Source: Symbiodinium natans (Eukaryota > Sar > Dinophyceae > Suessiales > Symbiodiniaceae). From it: a DNA stretch of 64,000 bases. Below the pieces are notes generated by a model. That model made no database searches. It was given only the letters and a program-made list of their open reading frames with translations, and was not told the origin of the DNA. A program made the position numbers and the translations under genes. Location of the stretch: positions 572,501 to 636,500 of the forward strand of contig CAJNDS010000779.1 of the NCBI GenBank assembly GCA_905221605.1. Direction: 5' to 3'. Positions 20,723 to 30,899 of this stretch are shown here, in pieces (position 1 is the stretch's first letter; each line of letters begins with the position of its first letter).

Positions 20723-21316
20723 CTGAGTCCACCCTAAACGCTAAACCCCTGGCCACCGCTTTAACCTAAAACGTAAACCCTCAACCCTCAACCCTAAACC
20801 CCAAGTCGAATGTGCACGAAGTCCTCTTCAGGAGTCAAGGTGTCCTCTTAGTGGTTCTTCGTATAGGGAACGAAGGAGGGTTGAGGGGAGTTACGTACCT
20901 TAGGTTGTGCCTCCCACTATCGACACTATTACAAGGTTCTGCCGTCTTACGAAGACTCCGGTGGAGAAGGAAAGTGCTCATGATTGAGGTCAGACTGGCA
21001 AGTGTCGAAGTCCTGCGTTCACCGGACTGTGAGCGCATTGGTTACGCACGCAGCTTCCCTGGCAAATACATATGCGGGCCTTTAACACGAACCCGGTGAG
21101 GGAACATATGCAAAGCCTGTGATATAGGGGTAGGAATAACTACGAATGGTGTTCCCTTGCGGTCCCTGTATTACTATTCTATAATAATCCCCCCCCCCCC
21201 CCAATAAAAAAACTTATTCAAGCCCCTATAGTAGGTGTCAGCTTGCCTTCTGGCTGCTGGTGACCACTCCCCAACTCCATTCCAATGCCTTCCTGTCTTC
21301 ATCTGCGGGGGTCCAG

Positions 21317-21388
21317 AAGCGAAATCTTACAACCGAGGTGCTGCTTGGAGAGGAGCGCAAACTTTATGAAGCTTTGAGAAATTGCCCT
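21317..21388 (+). CDS. Plus-strand coding exon
   Basis: Acceptor CATCTGCGGGGGTCCAG, then KRNLTTEVLLGEERKLYEAL and RNCPSP. It runs into degenerate CCCTAAA repeats, with no clear GT donor. Convincing amphipathic helix; family unknown. Confidence 0.5.
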
Positions 21389-22024
21389 AGCCCTAAACCC
21401 TAAACCCCAAACACCCCAAAACCAAAAGTATCTGCTTCAGAGACTACGGCTGCGCATGATAAAACAAGTCAACAGCAAGCCTGGCGCTGGGCTTCGGGCC
21501 TTTACCCTTCCTCGGCTGGAAACACAAGCATTTGAGAGTTTTAAGGGAGGGCCTTTCAGGATTTAGGGTTTAGGGTTTAGGATTTAGGGTTTAGGATTTA
21601 GGGTTTTGGGTTTAGGGTTTTGGGTTCATGTTTAGGCCTTTCAGGGTCTACGATTGCTTCTAGTCTTCAAGAAGAGTTGCATGAGCTACTTTTCAACGAA
21701 GCAACTGCGGTAACTTGCACTAGCAATCCTTCGAAACTTACTTTTGGGGGGCCTATCATCATCCTACATATACGTACCAATGGACCTTCAAGTAATTCTT
21801 ATCTGATTAAGATCTGTATATGGGGAATTCCGAAAATCAGGGGTGCCCTTTTTGGGGTTCCGTTAAAAGATTGTAGTATTTTGGGGTAGATGAGGGCTAA
21901 TTACCCTGACTGTCGGAAATCCCCATATCAGGATTACCCCAACACTAACCCCTAAATCCTAAACCCTGAACCCTAAACCCTAATTAAACCCCAAACCCTA
22001 ACCCCTAAATCCTAAACCCTGAAC

Positions 22025-22095
22025 CCTAGCTTGGGCCGAGAGTCCCTTTCTCGCGGCCATACCACCGATCTCTGCTGCCGCTTCGGCCAGAAGAC
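22025..22095 (-). CDS. Coding exon, Ala-rich helix
   Basis: Acceptor ACCCGATTCAG, two bases, LLAEAAAEIGGMAARKGLSA and QAR, then AGG|GTTCAGGG. The 71 bases fit. Flanked by CCCTAAA-type (left) and TTTAGGG-type (right) repeats on the plus strand. Confidence 0.55.
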
Positions 22096-22266
22096 CTGAA
22101 TCGGGTTTAGGGTTTAGGGTTTGGGGTTTAGGGTTCAGGGTTTAGGGTTCAGGGTTCAGGGTTTAGGGTTTAGGGCTTAGGGATAAATAGGGTTTGGGGT
22201 TTAGGGTTGAGGGATTAGGGTTTAGGGTTTAGGGCTCCTTTGCCTGGAGGTCAACCCAACCTACAG

Positions 22267-22347
22267 GAGGCGAGTTGGCCCAACTTCTGAAACATCCACT
22301 GCAGCACGAAACTCACACTTCTCCCCAAGCACAATCACAGCAACAAG
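22267..22347 (+). CDS. Gln/His-rich plus-strand exon
   Basis: Acceptor CAACCCAACCTACAG, then GELAQLLKHPLQHETHTSPQ and AQSQQQ, then CAAG|GTCTCA. 81 bases (2 + 26 codons + 1). A following candidate at about 22648-22681 (ELFINIVATEK) has good signals, but its frame is ambiguous. Confidence 0.5.
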
Positions 22348-22744
22348 GTCTCATACCTTATTTACAAACCCTAAAATTCTACCCTTGGGTTTTTGGGGAC
22401 GCCTTTCAAAGATCTTTAAAAGAGTATGAGGGTCGTATATGGGGAACCTTTAGGGATGCAACCTTCGGGGTTGCGAATTTTCATCCCTTGAAGCCCTTAT
22501 AAACCCTAAACCCTAAACCCTAAGCCGAAAACCCTAAGCCCTCAGCCCTCAGCCCTAAACGCTAAGCACTACGCCTGCCAAAGGAATGCACCTCAAGCCA
22601 AGCTAAGCCCAGATGGGACCGAATCCAACATCTTTTTGCTCTCCAGGAACTTTTCATCAACATCGTGGCTACGGAGAAGGGTTTAGGGCTTAGGATTCGG
22701 GTTTAGGGTTTAGAGTTTAGGGTTTCGGGTTTAGGGGTAGACGG

Positions 22745-24006
22745 GTCGAGTAAACATCATGTTAAGACTTGAGTGCGCATCGTTGGGGGGGGGTTCTGAA
22801 GAGTTCTCTGTCCAGTCCGCGCCACTCAAGTCTGAACGCGGCGCTTCTTTCGACACGCCGCGTGTCGAAAAAAACGCCGTGTTAAGACTTCAGTGTGCGC
22901 CCTGTTTTTTTTGGTGTTTTGCATCTCAATGTTTGGAACTTGTTTTTTTGTAATGGTTTCTTATATTTTTGTTCGTGTTGTTTTTGTGGGTTTCGTATCG
23001 ATGTATGTGTTTCTGGAAAATTGTTCTCTGGGCTATTAGGTGGTTGCTTGTGGTGTTTCTATATTGACATACCCGTTGGGTTTCTTGTTCAGCTTTGGTT
23101 TTATACTCATTTTTTGGACTTGGTCTCTTAAATATTTAACTTATCTTGTTATTTAGTGCTTTTCTTTAGGTTTAGTAACCAATGCGTGGGTCTTTAGGGT
23201 TTAGGGTGTGTAGGGTGTGTAGGGTGTGTAGGGTGTTTAGGGTGTTTAGGGTGTTTAGGGTGTTTAGGGTGTTTAGGGTGTTGAGGGTGTATAGGGCGTT
23301 TAGGGTGTTTTTGGTTTTGTAGACCGTTCTAATGGTTGGAGTCTAGTGCTTTTAGGACAGTCTTTCGTACTCCTGACAACTCAAAACAAGTCAACGAACA
23401 TTTATCACATCATGTACCCCCGGATTCATTTTTATAAATGTTCTAGTCAGACTTTTCTCCTCTACTATAAATTTGGAATATTTACGTTGGCTTCTATGTA
23501 AATATGAATTGAAAATTCAATTTATTGTTTCAATTTTGCAACTGTTCTCGGTTACAGAGCATCACACATGTGACGCGTTTTGCTCGGGGCCTGTTTTACG
23601 AGAGCCCCAATCTGCACCACAAAACAATCTCTCATGAATTGCATCGATCTGTAACGCTACCTTTCAGTGTCCTTCATATAGCTCTTCTTCTCGAAACAGT
23701 TCGGGCAAAGGCCTGATGCATTTTACGGCGACTGAACAATGCACGAAGACCCTCCGGGGACAGCGCTGCTTCGCCTCCTGCGTATCCGGGTCGGCCCCGT
23801 GCATTTTACAGCGGCTGAAGAATGCATTGTGGGCTGCCCCCGCCAGGCACGCAGCATCGCACATGTAACGCGTTTTGCCAGGGACCAACAAAAAAAACAA
23901 ATGCATTTTGTGGGGGGGGCCCAAAATGCACAGCAAGCCGCCTGGGGGGCGACCCAAAACTGGGGAGGGATGTGCACTGAAGTCTTAACATGGATGTTTT
24001 CTCGAC
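22745..24006. mobile_element. 1.26 kb element with about 35-base inverted ends
   Basis: The left end GTCGAGTAAACATCATGTTA then AGACTTGAGTGCGCATC is matched in inverse by ..GATGTGCACTGAAGTCTTAA then CATGGATGTTTTCTCGAC. A second copy of the end motif lies at about 22876. The interior holds duplicated blocks (GCATTTTACrGCGrCTGAA at 23718 and 23800; GCATCrCACATGTrACGCGTTTTG at 23551 and 23856) and a TAGGGTGTTTAGGGTGT tract at 23195-23300. No intact transposase is visible, so it looks non-autonomous. Confidence 0.65.
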
Positions 24007-24096
24007 TCTTGACCTGATGTTTCTCGACCCTGCCCCCGGGTTAGGGCTTCGGGATTAGGGTTGAGCGTTCAGGGCTCAGGGTTCACAACTCCACAG

Positions 24097-24555
24097 CTGT
24101 GCCAACCTGGAGCGGGACCTCGATCGCGGTCGCCTGGCTCACGTGAGCATGCTCGTGCTTCGAGCCATTAAAAAGCTTACTTCGGCTTTCGGGCCTAGGG
24201 GTTTAGGTTTAGGGTTTGGGGTTTGGGGTTTAGGGTTTAGGGTTGAGGGCTTACACCAAAAAAAAAAGGCTTCCGCTGATTGATGAAAACAGGGCAGCCT
24301 AACCCAGAGTGCGGGCCACAACCTACTCTCGCGAGTCCTCCGATTCCCCTCTGCCAAGGTTTAGGGTTCAGGGCTTAGGGTTTAGGGTTCAGGGCTTAGG
24401 GATTAAACCCTACACCCTAAACCCTAAACCCTAAATTACTAAACCCTGAACCCTGAACCCTAAACCCTAAACCCGTAGCAGGCCTGTGTGACCTGGAAGA
24501 TCTGGTGGATGAGGATGACCTGGCATCGGCAGTGGGCAGATCTGAGACAGTCAGG
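24097..24555 (+). CDS. Two consecutive exons of a plus-strand gene
   Basis: Exon 24097-24200: acceptor CACAACTCCACAG, then ANLERDLDRGRLAHVSMLVL and RAIKKLTSAFGPR. It ends at G|GTTTAGG. Exon 24482-24555: acceptor ACCCGTAGCAG, then LCDLEDLVDEDDLASAVGRS and ETVR, then AGG|GTTCAGGG. Phases agree (1 to 2). The 281-base intron opens with TTTAGGG units and closes with CCCTAAA units, a clear telomeric inverted-repeat intron. A third exon probably starts near 24611, but three frames are open. Helical protein with an acidic patch; family unknown. Confidence 0.65.
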
Positions 24556-24610
24556 GTTCAGGGTTCAGGGTTCAGGGTTCAGGGTTCAGGGTTCAGGGTT
24601 CAGGGTTTAG
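24556..24610 (+). repeat. (GGTTCAG)n variant array at an intron start
   Basis: Seven copies of GGTTCAG then TTTAGGG, immediately after exon 24482-24555. A point-variant telomeric unit has been homogenised locally. Confidence 0.85.
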
Positions 24611-24912
24611 GGTTTAGGGGAAAGACAGCGCTCCGAACGAATCCCCAAACTCTCGCCCGCCGTCTGTTTCCTTGTTTGCTTCATGGAGGTTGATGCGGGA
24701 ACCTCACCCCTAAACGGGAAACAAGGGCAATTCTGGGCGACCTCTTTGTTGCTTGTTTTTGTTAGAGCTTCGGGAGGTTTAGGACGGGCTGTTGCTGCGG
24801 ACGCGAGCAACGCGCGTTTGAGTGCCGGCTCTAGGGCCTAGCTGCTAGGGTTTCGGCTTAGGGCTTAGGGTTAAGGGTTTTGTTTACCCTGCTTGAAGCT
24901 TCATGGATATGT

Positions 24913-25425
24913 TTACGAAGGGTTGCAAGGCCCCCAGTCGTACCTCAAAACCATTCCCAGCATGAACCTCCAAGTAGGCTTGATAAACGGCTTAGAGCCG
25001 CTTAAGGTGAGCAGGAAGCCACGCCTACGTCGCCTTTCCTGCCGATTCCGGCGCTGACTCCTCAGCAAGTGAGGGGAGGGCGGCCCTATATAAATCACAA
25101 GCTCTACAAAGATGCGTGCGCTACCTGCCCACTTTGCCATGGTCTGCGCACACAAGGTGTCCAAAGAAGAGGTGGAGGACCCTTGTGAGACAAGTCCTTT
25201 CAGTGGCACTGCCGCGTGCTGCAATTCACAATTATAAGTTGGCCAGTCCTTGATCTGAATGGCGAAGTTTTCGATCCGGTCCTGGCGTGTGGGAGATCTG
25301 GTCGGCAACTCAACGTCAAAGCGGCAACCACATTCGCTGGGCTCAGGGCGCATACGGTTTTGTTGTGATCTTCGGTTGCAGGTTCTGGTGAACATTAGAT
25401 CAGCGGTCGAGCAAGCCTCTGTCAT
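24913..25425 (-). CDS. Long exon, unidentified protein
   Basis: A 170-codon frame with mixed composition in repeat-free DNA. It includes CGCRFDVELPTRSPTRQDRI, ENFAIQIKDWPTYNCELQ and MAKWAGSARIFVELVIYIGP. A CAG|GTAGCG donor at about 25124 could end the exon earlier. The first Met is only a frame start; an upstream exon is likely. No family recognised. Confidence 0.45.
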   Translation of the reverse strand: MTEACSTADLMFTRTCNRRSQQNRMRPEPSECGCRFDVELPTRSPTRQDRIENFAIQIKDWPTYNCELQHAAVPLKGLVSQGSSTSSLDTLCAQTMAKWAGSARIFVELVIYIGPPSPHLLRSQRRNRQERRRRRGFLLTLSGSKPFIKPTWRFMLGMVLRYDWGPCNPS

Positions 25426-25565
25426 CCTATCAGCCTGACCCTAAACCCTAAACCCTAACCCTAAACCGTAGAATCATGTTCTCTAGAACTGCTGCTCCAG
25501 GAGACCTAGTTTGGGAACGGTCATCAGGCGTCGTAATGCGGGTAGGACATTTAAATCTGACTTAC

Positions 25566-25703
25566 CGCAAATACTATAAGTACAAGATCCTGCATGAATA
25601 GAAACATGAAGTCCCAAAATGTCACAGACAATCATCCGGCCTGCGGTCGAAGCTTCTCGCCGCAAAGCCCTTGCGAGAGGGATGTTGTCAAAACTCAGAA
25701 ACC
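25566..25703 (-). CDS. Coding exon with GTAAGT donor
   Basis: Acceptor AGGGCTTAG, two bases, FLSFDNIPLARALRREASTA, GRMIVCDILGLHVSIHAGSC, TYSIC, then G|GTAAGT. The 138 bases fit. The mixed hydrophobic/charged sequence is convincingly coding. Unknown family. Confidence 0.6.
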
Positions 25704-26067
25704 CTAAGCCCTCTCTCACTTAACCCTTAAACCCTGAAATCCTGCAGCCCCTAAACCCTTAAGTCCTGACACCCCTAAACCCTTAAGCCCTTAAACCCTC
25801 AAAACGTTCAACCCCCTAAACCCTAAACCTAAACCCTAAATCCTAAGCCCTAAACCCTAAACCTAAAAATCCTAAACCCTCAACCCTTAGCCCCAAGGAG
25901 GGGCATGGGTTCTCACAGCCAAGCGGGCAAACGCCTGGCATCTTCGGAGCGAGTGTGGTTCCGGAAAACGGGCTCGCTGCGGGGGTTTAGGGGTTTTAGG
26001 GCTTAGGGTGCAGGGTTGGATGGCCCCGAGCTTTGGGTTTTTTGGGGTTAGGGTTAGGGTTGAGGCT

Positions 26068-26717
26068 TTTGGGGTTTAAGTTGGCCGCGGGTGCTTCAGA
26101 GGTCTTCAGGAACTCAGCACCCCTTGATTTTGGGAGGCTTCCGGGGTTTCCAAGAAAATTGGTATCCTTATTGATGGGGGTGCCGGAATGCACGGATTCG
26201 AGTCCTTTGCTGGGAGAAAGAGGAAAGACAATTTTTTCACTGCGCTGGCACAGGTGGTGACACAGCAAGCGGGCCTCTGAGGCCCAGTGGGCATAGAGTT
26301 GCATCCTCGTGCGGACACGGCGAGAGGTCAAGGGTGTGGTAAGTCCTCGGTCCTATTCCAAACAAAGTCCCTACTACGTCCCTACGAACCCTTTCCGATC
26401 TAAGGTGGGCCGTTGTCGAGAATTCGGGAGCCAGACCCTTGAAGACTTGAAAAGGGCTGCTGCGCGCCAGAGATAAAACAAAGCCTGCTTTGCAGAAGTC
26501 CTTATACAAAGAAATTGGTATTTGCCAAAATAGGGGTACCCCTTCTATACGCCAAATCGATTAGAGTCCCCTTAAGGGGACCCCCCGAAAGGGGACCCCC
26601 ATTATCGTAAACCCCCCAAATGGCAAGCATCATGGCATGGACAGCACAGCTGCGAGCATGCCACGTCCTCGTGCCACTGCAGAAGCTTCCGGACGGCGCT
26701 CCAACAACAAGCTCACC
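26068..26717 (-). CDS. Three-exon gene segment with an element-derived intron
   Basis: Exon 26613-26717: acceptor AAGGTTCAG, then GELVVGAPSGSFCSGTRTWH and ARSCAVHAMMLAIWG. The donor G|GTTTACG is the end of element G. Exon 26252-26500: DFCKAGFVLSLARSSPFQVF, KGLAPEFSTTAHLRSERVRR, DVVGTLFGIGP and on. Both join in phase 0. A 42-base GT-AG intron (26210-26251, acceptor CCTCTTTCTCCCAG) leads to exon 26068-26209. That exon is open as KGLESVHSGTPINKDTNFLG in one frame, but phase from exon 2 predicts an early stop, so the exon 2/3 link needs transcript data. Function unknown. Confidence 0.55.
26501..26612. mobile_element. Introner family G forming a 112-base intron
   Basis: Inverted ends GTTTACGATAATGGGGGTCC and ..GGGGTACCCCTATTTTGGCA. 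Both splice sites lie at or just beyond its ends (GTTTAC..TATAAG). Relatives are at 2459-2555, 31960-32050, 35450-35515, 43531-43625 and 54297-54360. Confidence 0.65.
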
Positions 26718-26835
26718 CTGAACCTTAATCACCAAATCCTAAAGCCATGGGTTCCCCTATATACTCCCCCCCGCCCCCTAGGTTCCCCCCATAGTCAAAG
26801 CTAGTTTTGGGACAAGTAAGCCTCATTGAGGTTAT

Positions 26836-27072
26836 TTAAGGAGGCAACCTGGGGGGGGTGGGGGTAGTACAGAGGGGGTAGTACGGAAACCCATCATGAA
26901 ATCCCAAAAAACCGGCCCAGCCCGGCTTTCGTGGCGGAGTCAACACAGGGTTTAAAATGGATCTCGACAGGTCTCGGGCATGCGAACGCCCACACGTTCT
27001 TGTGATGGCGTCCCGTGCTCCGGGCTCTCCACATGCGCCCTTCATGCCGCCCTGCGTCTTGCCATGGTCCAT
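26836..27072 (-). CDS. Probable coding exon
   Basis: Open frame with MDHGKTQGGMKGACGEPGAR, DAITRTCGRSHARDLSRSIL and NPVLTPPRKPGWAGFLGFHD. Gly/Arg-rich. The antisense is also open, so strand is tentative. Confidence 0.35.
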   Translation of the reverse strand: MDHGKTQGGMKGACGEPGARDAITRTCGRSHARDLSRSILNPVLTPPRKPGWAGFLGFHDGFPYYPLCTTPTPPRLPP

Positions 27073-27394
27073 GATGTATGTTAAGATCTTGTCTTTCAGT
27101 TACTGGGATCGTAAGTACTTGTCACTAAGTCCTATTCATACGAACTCATCTCATCACAATGCATTTTGAACATCGCGGCTTAGGTTACAAGATGTATTCA
27201 CCGGGTGTGAAAAGACATCGAATCGCAAAGGGCGGGAAAAAGGGCGCAGCAAACCATAAGACCACAGGTTGAAAAGCTCCAAAAGAGGGAGGTAGGGGGC
27301 ATCCGAAACATCCTTGGGCATGATCTCAATGAAGAGGAGCTGTAAGGCCCAACTTGCGCCCCTTAAGAACCCTGAGCCGTAAAGCTGTTTTGGG

Positions 27395-27475
27395 TCTAGG
27401 GTTTAGGGTTTAGGGTTTGGGGTTTAGGGTTTAGGGTTTAGGGTTTAGGGTTTAGGGTTTAGGGTTTAGGGTTGC
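27395..27475 (+). repeat. TTTAGGG array
   Basis: About eleven units. With the array 27576-27712 it brackets the minus-strand exon at 27495-27570. Confidence 0.95.
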
Positions 27476-27494
27476 ACTCGTCTCAGAGATTCTC

Positions 27495-27570
27495 GGAGTC
27501 CGTAACTTTTCTAAGCAGCGGCGCCAAGCTCACCACCCCAGGTGCTCCGTCGGCGACCTGCGCGATGAGG
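27495..27570 (-). CDS. Coding exon between two TTTAGGG arrays
   Basis: Reads ALIAQVADGAPGVVSLAPLL then RKVTDSENL on the minus strand before a TGA. It resembles a helical-repeat (ARM/HEAT-like) segment, but this is only an impression. Splice sites are not fixed. Confidence 0.4.
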
Positions 27571-27575
27571 GCTCG

Positions 27576-27712
27576 GGTTTAGGGTTTAGGGTTTAGGGTT
27601 TAGGGTTTAGGGTTTAGGGTTTAGGGTTTAGGGTTTAGGGTTTAGGGTTTAGGGTTTAGGGTTTACGGTTTAGGGTTTAGGGTTTAGGGTTTAGGGTTTA
27701 GGATTCAGTGTT
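27576..27712 (+). repeat. TTTAGGG array
   Basis: About nineteen units with one TTTACGG variant. Confidence 0.95.
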
Positions 27713-27972
27713 TAGGGCTGCCACTTGGGTCACCGGCTACTGACCCAACAGAAAAATAGGAACTTCGCGTTGAGGTTCAGGGTATTGCTGGGTTTAGGGA
27801 AAGCTGCAAGGGTTTAAGGTTCAGGGTTCAGGGTTCAGGGTTTAGGGTTTAGGGTTTAGGGTTCGGGTTTAGGGAAACATGCAATTCAGAGCACAAGGGC
27901 TTCAGAATTCGAGTCTGCGATGTGGAAATAGACCAAATCTGTATACACCTGGGCCCCAGTATGTCTTGCTCG

Positions 27973-28060
27973 CTTGGTAGCCCAGTACCCAAATGTCAAT
28001 AAGGGCACCCTCTTGCCTTGAACCAAAAACAAAGGAAAAGGGTGCCTCTGGGCTGTCAAG
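27973..28060. mobile_element. Introner family A, short copy
   Basis: CTTGGTAGCCCAGTA..GAACCAAAAACAAAGGAAAAGGGTGCC..GGGCTGTCAAG. No clear flanking duplication. Confidence 0.6.
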
Positions 28061-28109
28061 TTTAGGTACATGGACCACTGGACACGTGCAGATGCAGACA
28101 CCCTGCTTT

Positions 28110-28204
28110 GGAGTAGACCCTGGAAGAAAGGTATATTACTTTTTGAGGCATAGGTAGCTACAACAGGAACCCAGAACCAAAACAAGTATTAAAGTATAGT
28201 ACTC
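28110..28204. mobile_element. Element family E
   Basis: GGAGTAGACCCTGGAA..TAGCTACAACAGGAACCCAG..AAGTATTAAAGTATAGTACTC. A second copy with a tandem internal duplication is at 32721-32872. Confidence 0.6.
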
Positions 28205-28341
28205 AACCAACCCAGGACAAGTCCTGTCCGCCAGTGTAGATCCGGATCAGACTGGCAAGAAGGCCCTGCGGCTGTGTGGAAGGTTTTGCAGCCGCCTAAA
28301 CCCTCAACCCTAAAACCTAAACCCAAAACTCTAAACCCTAA

Positions 28342-28420
28342 ACCCTAAACCCCTACACCCCTAAACCCTAAACCCCTAAACCCCTAAACCCCTAAACCCC
28401 TAAACCCCTAAACCCCTAAA
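28342..28420. repeat. CCCCTAAA octamer array
   Basis: Locally homogenised octamer (CCCCTAAA)n, unlike the heptamer elsewhere. Confidence 0.85.
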
Positions 28421-28719
28421 ACCCTTGACTATGGATGCCCATGAATACCCTCTTAAACAGATTCCTGCAAATGATCCTCTTAAACCAGTAAGGGGAAAAT
28501 ATTGAACATGTCCCAAGATCCTTACCTAGAATGTAGGTTTGCTGCGAGCTTTGATGCCGTACAGTCTGAAACGCATGAAGGCATATGTGCCACAACAGCT
28601 TTGCCCTCTACAATGTTTCGGCAACACCCACTGTGGAAAACAGAACGCTCTTGCTCATCTGCTGCTGTCAAAGTCCATGACCCTAAACCCTAAACCCTAA
28701 ACCCGAGCATGGTCCCAGT

Positions 28720-28821
28720 CTTAGTTGCCCAATACCTTGGCCCAAAAAACGTTTAATCTTTTCTTTTGGTAGGGGTTTAGTATACCCAACAAGTTTAAAG
28801 TTCACCTATTGGGCTCCTAAG
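28720..28821. mobile_element. Introner family B with CAGT duplication
   Basis: Inverted ends CTTAGTTGCCCAATA and TATTGGGCTCCTAAG, flanked by CAGT on both sides. On the minus strand, removing it with one CAGT copy leaves an open frame (VSAVYNWDHAR) that ends at a telomeric donor. Confidence 0.75.
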
Positions 28822-28915
28822 CAGTTGTAAACAGCAGATACCCTGAACGGAACACACATGTCTCTCATGTTTCCAGCAGCCAGAAGCGCTGCTGTGAACT
28901 TCCTACACCATGGTA

Positions 28916-29182
28916 TCACTGCCTGGAGGGCCAGCGAGCTTGCGCTGGCCGTCTTGAAATTAGGCTTTCAACCTTCTCCTTCCGCGCCAAACCCTGCCTC
29001 ATGTGCTTCACAAGTTTTCGCGATGGAAGCTCCCTTAGAGCCAGAGGCATGCGCTCATGCCCTCCCATAGGAGGTATGGGGACGGGACGCTCCGGAGTCA
29101 CACTTGCCTTTTTGTTCGTGGGCTCACGATCTTCCTTATGCGCACTGTACGGACATGCATTGAAGGAAGCTTCGTCTGACAT
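28916..29182 (-). CDS. Coding exon, Pro/Arg-rich
   Basis: Open frame with SFNACPYSAHKEDREPTNKK, ASVTPERPVPIPPMGGHERM and KLVKHMRQGLARKEKVESLI. Looks genuine and basic. Exon edges not fixed. The plus strand is open as well but is compositionally poorer. Confidence 0.45.
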   Translation of the reverse strand: MSDEASFNACPYSAHKEDREPTNKKASVTPERPVPIPPMGGHERMPLALRELPSRKLVKHMRQGLARKEKVESLISRRPAQARWPSRQ

Positions 29183-29298
29183 GCGAGATCATTTCAAGTC
29201 CGCGCAGTCACCCGCCGCCCCCCCTCCCTCACCACGCCCCCTCCCCACTCAAGCAAGCATGGGCACACAGTGACCGATCATAACCCCCAACGGCAAAA

Positions 29299-29920
29299 TC
29301 ACTGTAGCTCCTGGGAGCAGTTCACGCACCGCTTACAATGCCTTGCAATGCTTTGCTTGGACCTGGCTCTGATGTATTTACCACTCCCGGCGTTGACTCC
29401 CTGATCCCTTGCAACGTGTGATTGAAGTGGGATGGACTTGCGATTGAAATCAACACGGCGGTACGAACGCTTCGGGTGAAGACGGCCCGCAACCAGCTGA
29501 GAAGGTTGCCCCACAAAAAACCCGAAACCCTAAAGACTAAACCCTAAACCCTCAACCCTAAACCCTAAAACAATCGCAAAGATGCATAACAAGTCACTTT
29601 GAGCTGCTCATGGTTCGCGGCTTCGGGCTCAACTTCTGGGGTCTCCACACTTCTGTAGACTGGCGGCTTCCCACACTGCATACGGTGCTCGGAATTCCGA
29701 CTCGCAATTCGGCCCCCCCCCCCCTCCCCCTTTCCTTATGGGCTCTCTTTTCAGGATGATGGAAAAATTAGGTTCACCAAAATACTTTCAGATTCAAGGT
29801 CAAACAGGGGATACAGGCACCGAACTCCCCGACTCCTTTCAGGCCCCCAAGCAGTGTCCTCCAAGCGCTTCATTTGCTTGCCCGTCTGCTGCACTCTCCT
29901 CACGCACGACTTGCAGTCTC
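29299..29920 (-). CDS. Three-exon gene segment with paired cysteines
   Basis: Exon 29821-29920: acceptor ACCAGCCAAG, two bases, DCKSCVRRVQQTGKQMKRLE, DTAWGPERSRGV, GTGCCT donor. A middle open segment, about 29571-29680, reads MQCGKPPVYRSVETPEVEPE and ANHEQLKVTCYASLRLF. The last segment, 29299-29495, follows CAACCTTCTCAG: LVAGRLHPKRSYRRVDFNRK, VNAGSGKYIRARSKQSIA and CKRCVNCSQELQ, stop. CxxC motifs at both ends (CKSC, CKRCVNC) could bind metal. Middle exon boundaries are unresolved. Family unknown. Confidence 0.5.
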
Positions 29921-30356
29921 CTTGGCTGGTGCTTAGGGTTTAGTGGTTTAGGGTTTGGGGTTTAGGGTTTAGTGGTTTCGGTTTCGGGGTTTAGGGTTCA
30001 GGGTCTTGTGTTTTCGGGTATTAGGTTCCGATGATCGAATTTCCCTTTCGAGGGCCTGACCTCCCAAATCCGACAGCCCTAAAGCCATACACCCTTTTAC
30101 CAAAACCCTAAGGCCCGAAACCCTAAACCCTCAACCCTATGACTATTTCAAAGAAACAAGCTCGGCTAGCTTCGGGTCTTTAGTGATTGCAGGCTTGCGG
30201 GTTGAGGGCTCTAAGACAGGAAAGACCTAAGTCCCTAACCCCCAAACCCCAAAAACCCTAAACCCTGAACCCCTAACCCTGACACCCGTATCCCCAAAAC
30301 CTGAACCCTAAAACCTGAACCCTAAACCCCTACACCCTAAGATCCGCTGCATCCAG

Positions 30357-30443
30357 GGGGCGTCCAATTGCAGCCAGATCGATGGCTCTAGCAGGGCCCT
30401 TGAGTCTGAGAAGTCCTTCTACAAACTCCTCCAGGTGGTCACG
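30357..30443 (+). CDS. Plus-strand exon
   Basis: Acceptor GATCCGCTGCATCCAG, then GASNCSQIDGSSRALESEKS and FYKLLQ. A GT donor follows LLQ (30434), or G|GTTTAGG follows at 30443 (adding VVT). Both keep phase 0. Left flank is CCCTAAA-type, right flank a long TTTAGGG array. Confidence 0.55.
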
Positions 30444-30578
30444 GTTTAGGGTTTAGGGTTTAGGGTTTAGGGTTTAGGGTTTAGGGTTTAGGGTTTAGGG
30501 TTTAGGGTTTAGGGTTTAGGGTTTAGGGTTTAGGGTTTAGGGTTTAGGGTTTAGGGTTTAGGGTTTAGGGTTTAGCTG
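30444..30578 (+). repeat. Long TTTAGGG array
   Basis: Nineteen perfect units directly after the donor of exon 30357-30443. Confidence 0.97.
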
Positions 30579-30899
30579 TGATAGGGCGTAGGTGCTGTGA
30601 ATGTTAGGTTTCGGAACAAGCTCGAAAGCTTCGTGAGGTGCGAAGAGCAGCTTTGGCCCGATTGTGGAGGGCCATCTAACACTTTTCTCCCACCCCACGC
30701 CGTCCAAGGCGGTAAAGCCACCCAAACCTATTCTTTTTAGGGTTTAGGCCTAAAGTCAGGTCAGGAGAGAAGGAAAGCAGGGGGTCAGGAGGCCAAGGGG
30801 CCAGAGGAAGCCTGGGTCAGAGCAAGGGTCAAAAAGAAACAAGGGGTCAGGCCAGGGCCAGGTGGGCTGGCTAGGGGGGCAGGGGCCGTGGCCCAAGGC

